Shown: positions 5,737 to 7,054 of the stretch, piece after piece | Layout of the letters: each line of letters begins with the position of its first letter | Numbering within the stretch: position 1 is the stretch's first letter | Origin: Coriobacteriia bacterium | Lineage (GTDB): Bacteria > Actinomycetota > Coriobacteriia > Coriobacteriales > QAMH01 | DNA: 7,054 nt | Assembly: GCA_900758075.1 (NCBI GenBank) | Contig: CAAEQF010000137.1 | Span: forward strand, 1 to 7,054 | Reading direction: 5' to 3' | Position numbers and translations under genes: made by a program | Notes under the pieces: generated by a model | The model's database searches: none | Seen by the model: the letters and a program-made list of their open reading frames with translations, nothing else | Told to the model about the DNA's origin: nothing

Positions 5737-6635
5737 AAGACGAGCTGTCGCGCGTGGAGCCTACGTGCTCGCTGTGCGACAAGGCCGAGCTCGCGGCGCT
5801 CATCCGCATCGAGGGCACGCTCAACATCAGCGGCGGCGGCAACACGCGCCTCGAGGTCGCGACCGAGACGGCGAGTGTCGCCAAGACCGTCATCCGCCTG
5901 CTGCACACGGTCTACATGCTCAAGACCGAGTTGACGGTGCGCCGCAGCGTGCTGCACAAGACACACAATTACCTCATCACGGTGCCGGCGCAAAAGCGCA
6001 TGACGCTCGCGCTGCACGACCTGGGCATCCTCGGCATGCACGGCTTCGAGCCCGGCATCAGCCCCGAGCTCGTCGAGCGCGGCTGCTGCGCGGGCGCGTA
6101 CCTGCGCGGCGCGTTTCTTGCGGGCGGCTACATAGCCGACCCGCGCGGCGACTTCCACTTCGAGCTCACGATGAGCTCCGAGCCGCTCGCCAACGACTTC
6201 ATGGAGCTCATGGGAGCGCACGGCATCAAGGCGCGCGTCACGCGGCGCCACAACACGTACGCGGTCTACATGAAGGGCGTCGACAACATCATCGCGTTTC
6301 TCGCCTTCGTGGGCGCGCACAACTCCGCGCTCGACATGGAGACCGCGCGCGTCATCAAGTCCGTCCGAAACGACACGAACCGCCGCGTCAACGCAGAGAT
6401 CGCCAACCAGCAAAAGACCGCGCACGCCTCCATGCAGCAGATCGCCAAGATCAGACAGGTCGTGGAAAAGCGCGGCATCGAGTCCATCCCGCAGTCGTTG
6501 CGCGAGGTCGCCCTGCTGCGGCTCAAGTACCCCGATGCGAGCATCAAGGAACTCGGCGAGCTGGCAGACCCGCCGCTTTCGAAAAACGCCGTCTACCACC
6601 GTCTGCGCCGCATCAACGCGATGCTCGACGAGTAG
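5715..6635 (+). CDS. whiA: WhiA, DNA-binding cell division/sporulation regulator
   Basis: This 306-residue protein has the WhiA architecture. The N-terminal part resembles a LAGLIDADG homing endonuclease fold, with its signature around YLRGAFLAGGYIADPRGDF (129-147). The central VRNDTNRRVNAEIANQQKT (217-235) matches the family's VRN-x-NR-x-N segment. The C-terminal helix-turn-helix spans about 258-304 (SIKELGELADPPLSKNAVYHRLRRI). In Streptomyces WhiA is a transcription factor for sporulation septation. In Bacillus it binds the nucleoid and affects division and chromosome segregation. Nothing here suggests a sporulating host. Endonuclease activity is not expected in this family. The GTG start is supported by AGGAGGTG upstream and by the N-terminus SFTAEVKDELS, which fits family starts. 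The gene ends in TAG at 6633-6635, 46 nt before proA. Confidence 0.95.
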   Translation: MSFTAEVKDELSRVEPTCSLCDKAELAALIRIEGTLNISGGGNTRLEVATETASVAKTVIRLLHTVYMLKTELTVRRSVLHKTHNYLITVPAQKRMTLALHDLGILGMHGFEPGISPELVERGCCAGAYLRGAFLAGGYIADPRGDFHFELTMSSEPLANDFMELMGAHGIKARVTRRHNTYAVYMKGVDNIIAFLAFVGAHNSALDMETARVIKSVRNDTNRRVNAEIANQQKTAHASMQQIAKIRQVVEKRGIESIPQSLREVALLRLKYPDASIKELGELADPPLSKNAVYHRLRRINAMLDE

Positions 6636-6638
6636 CGA

Positions 6639-6644
6639 TATAGT
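6639..6644 (+). promoter_or_regulatory. -10 box (TATAGT) upstream of proA
   Basis: TATAGT begins 3 nt after the whiA stop. Transcription would start near 6651, leaving a leader of about 30 nt that includes GAAAGCAGG (6667-6675), 6 nt before the ATG at 6682. Its flank TATAGTGGAGC resembles TACTATGGAGC before uvrC. No -35 stands out. proA may thus be transcribed separately from the rapZ-yvcK-whiA cluster. Confidence 0.5.
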
Positions 6645-6681
6645 GGAGCAACACCGACCCCCACACGAAAGCAGGTTTCCC

Positions 6682-7054
6682 ATGGGCGAAGCACTCGAAA
6701 AGGCAAGCTTGGCCAAGGCAGCGTCGTATCAGCTCGCGGTGCTGGGCTCCGATGTGCGCAACAAGGCGCTCGCGAACATGGCCGCGCGCCTGGTCGAGCA
6801 CACGGCAGACGTCATGGCCGCAAACGGCGCGGACATGGAGCAGGCGCGCGCCAAGAACACGCCGCAAGGCCTGCTCGACCGCCTGCTGCTCACACCGGAG
6901 CGCATCGAGGGCATCGCGCAGGGCATACGCCAGGTAGCCGCCCAGCCCGAGGTGCTGGGAGAGGTCGTCGAGGGACGCGAGCTCTACAACGGCCTGCAGC
7001 TCAGGAAGGTGCGCGTGCCGCTCGGCGTCGTGGCCATGATCTACGAGGCGCGCC
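6682..7054 (+). CDS. proA: Gamma-glutamyl phosphate reductase, N-terminal part (3' end lies outside the window)
   Basis: The first 124 residues of ProA are present. The enzyme reduces gamma-glutamyl phosphate to glutamate-5-semialdehyde with NADPH, the second step of proline synthesis, in the cytoplasm. Family landmarks are KASLAKAASYQLA (7-19), NKALANMA (27-34), AANGADMEQAR (46-56), LLDRLLLTPERI (64-75), and the C-terminal block NGLQLRKVRVPLGVVAMIYEAR, which leads into the usual PNV sequence just past the edge. The catalytic Cys would lie downstream, so integrity cannot be judged. The ATG is supported by AGG at 6673-6675 with a 6-nt spacer. The partner gene proB is not directly upstream; in many bacteria proB and proA are adjacent, so it must be downstream or elsewhere. 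Confidence 0.94.
   Translation, partial: MGEALEKASLAKAASYQLAVLGSDVRNKALANMAARLVEHTADVMAANGADMEQARAKNTPQGLLDRLLLTPERIEGIAQGIRQVAAQPEVLGEVVEGRELYNGLQLRKVRVPLGVVAMIYEAR

Overview
This window is high-GC, gene-dense chromosomal DNA with every real gene on the + strand. The gene content, the uvrC-rapZ-yvcK-whiA order, the Arg-type Walker A of RapZ, and TANNNT boxes sitting 6-7 nt before start codons all fit an actinobacterium. The UvrC and RapZ sequences look most like a Coriobacteriia-type anaerobe to me, but that is recollection and not a search result. This is mainly core housekeeping sequence. I see no phage, IS transposase, toxin-antitoxin or CRISPR genes.

Layout: (1) 1-273 is the 3' end of pheA, the ACT regulatory domain of prephenate dehydratase. 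(2) 305-1468 is a WecA/TagO-family polyprenyl-phosphate N-acetylhexosamine-1-phosphate transferase with no Shine-Dalgarno and a -10 box 6 nt before its ATG. (3) 1466-1767 is the only gene-free stretch of about 300 nt. Its first 231 nt form a nested inverted-repeat element: four 27-nt units arranged head-to-tail then inverted (A-B-loop-C'-D'), inside 12-nt and 9-nt exact outer inverted repeats. The stop codon of the upstream gene is the first three bases of the left outer repeat. (4) 1768-3705 is uvrC, with an apparently leaderless promoter just after the repeat element. (5) 3779-6635 is a tightly overlapping rapZ-yvcK-whiA cluster with its own -10 box. (6) 6682-7054 is the 5' end of proA, again with a -10 box in front.

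How the genes may work together: RapZ and YvcK homologues bind or sense amino-sugar metabolites (GlcN6P, UDP-GlcNAc) in other bacteria, WhiA links to cell division, and the TagO-like enzyme consumes UDP-HexNAc. A cell-envelope theme is therefore plausible, but it is an inference. The most unusual signal is the palindromic repeat element between the transferase gene and uvrC. No clearly new protein system is visible.
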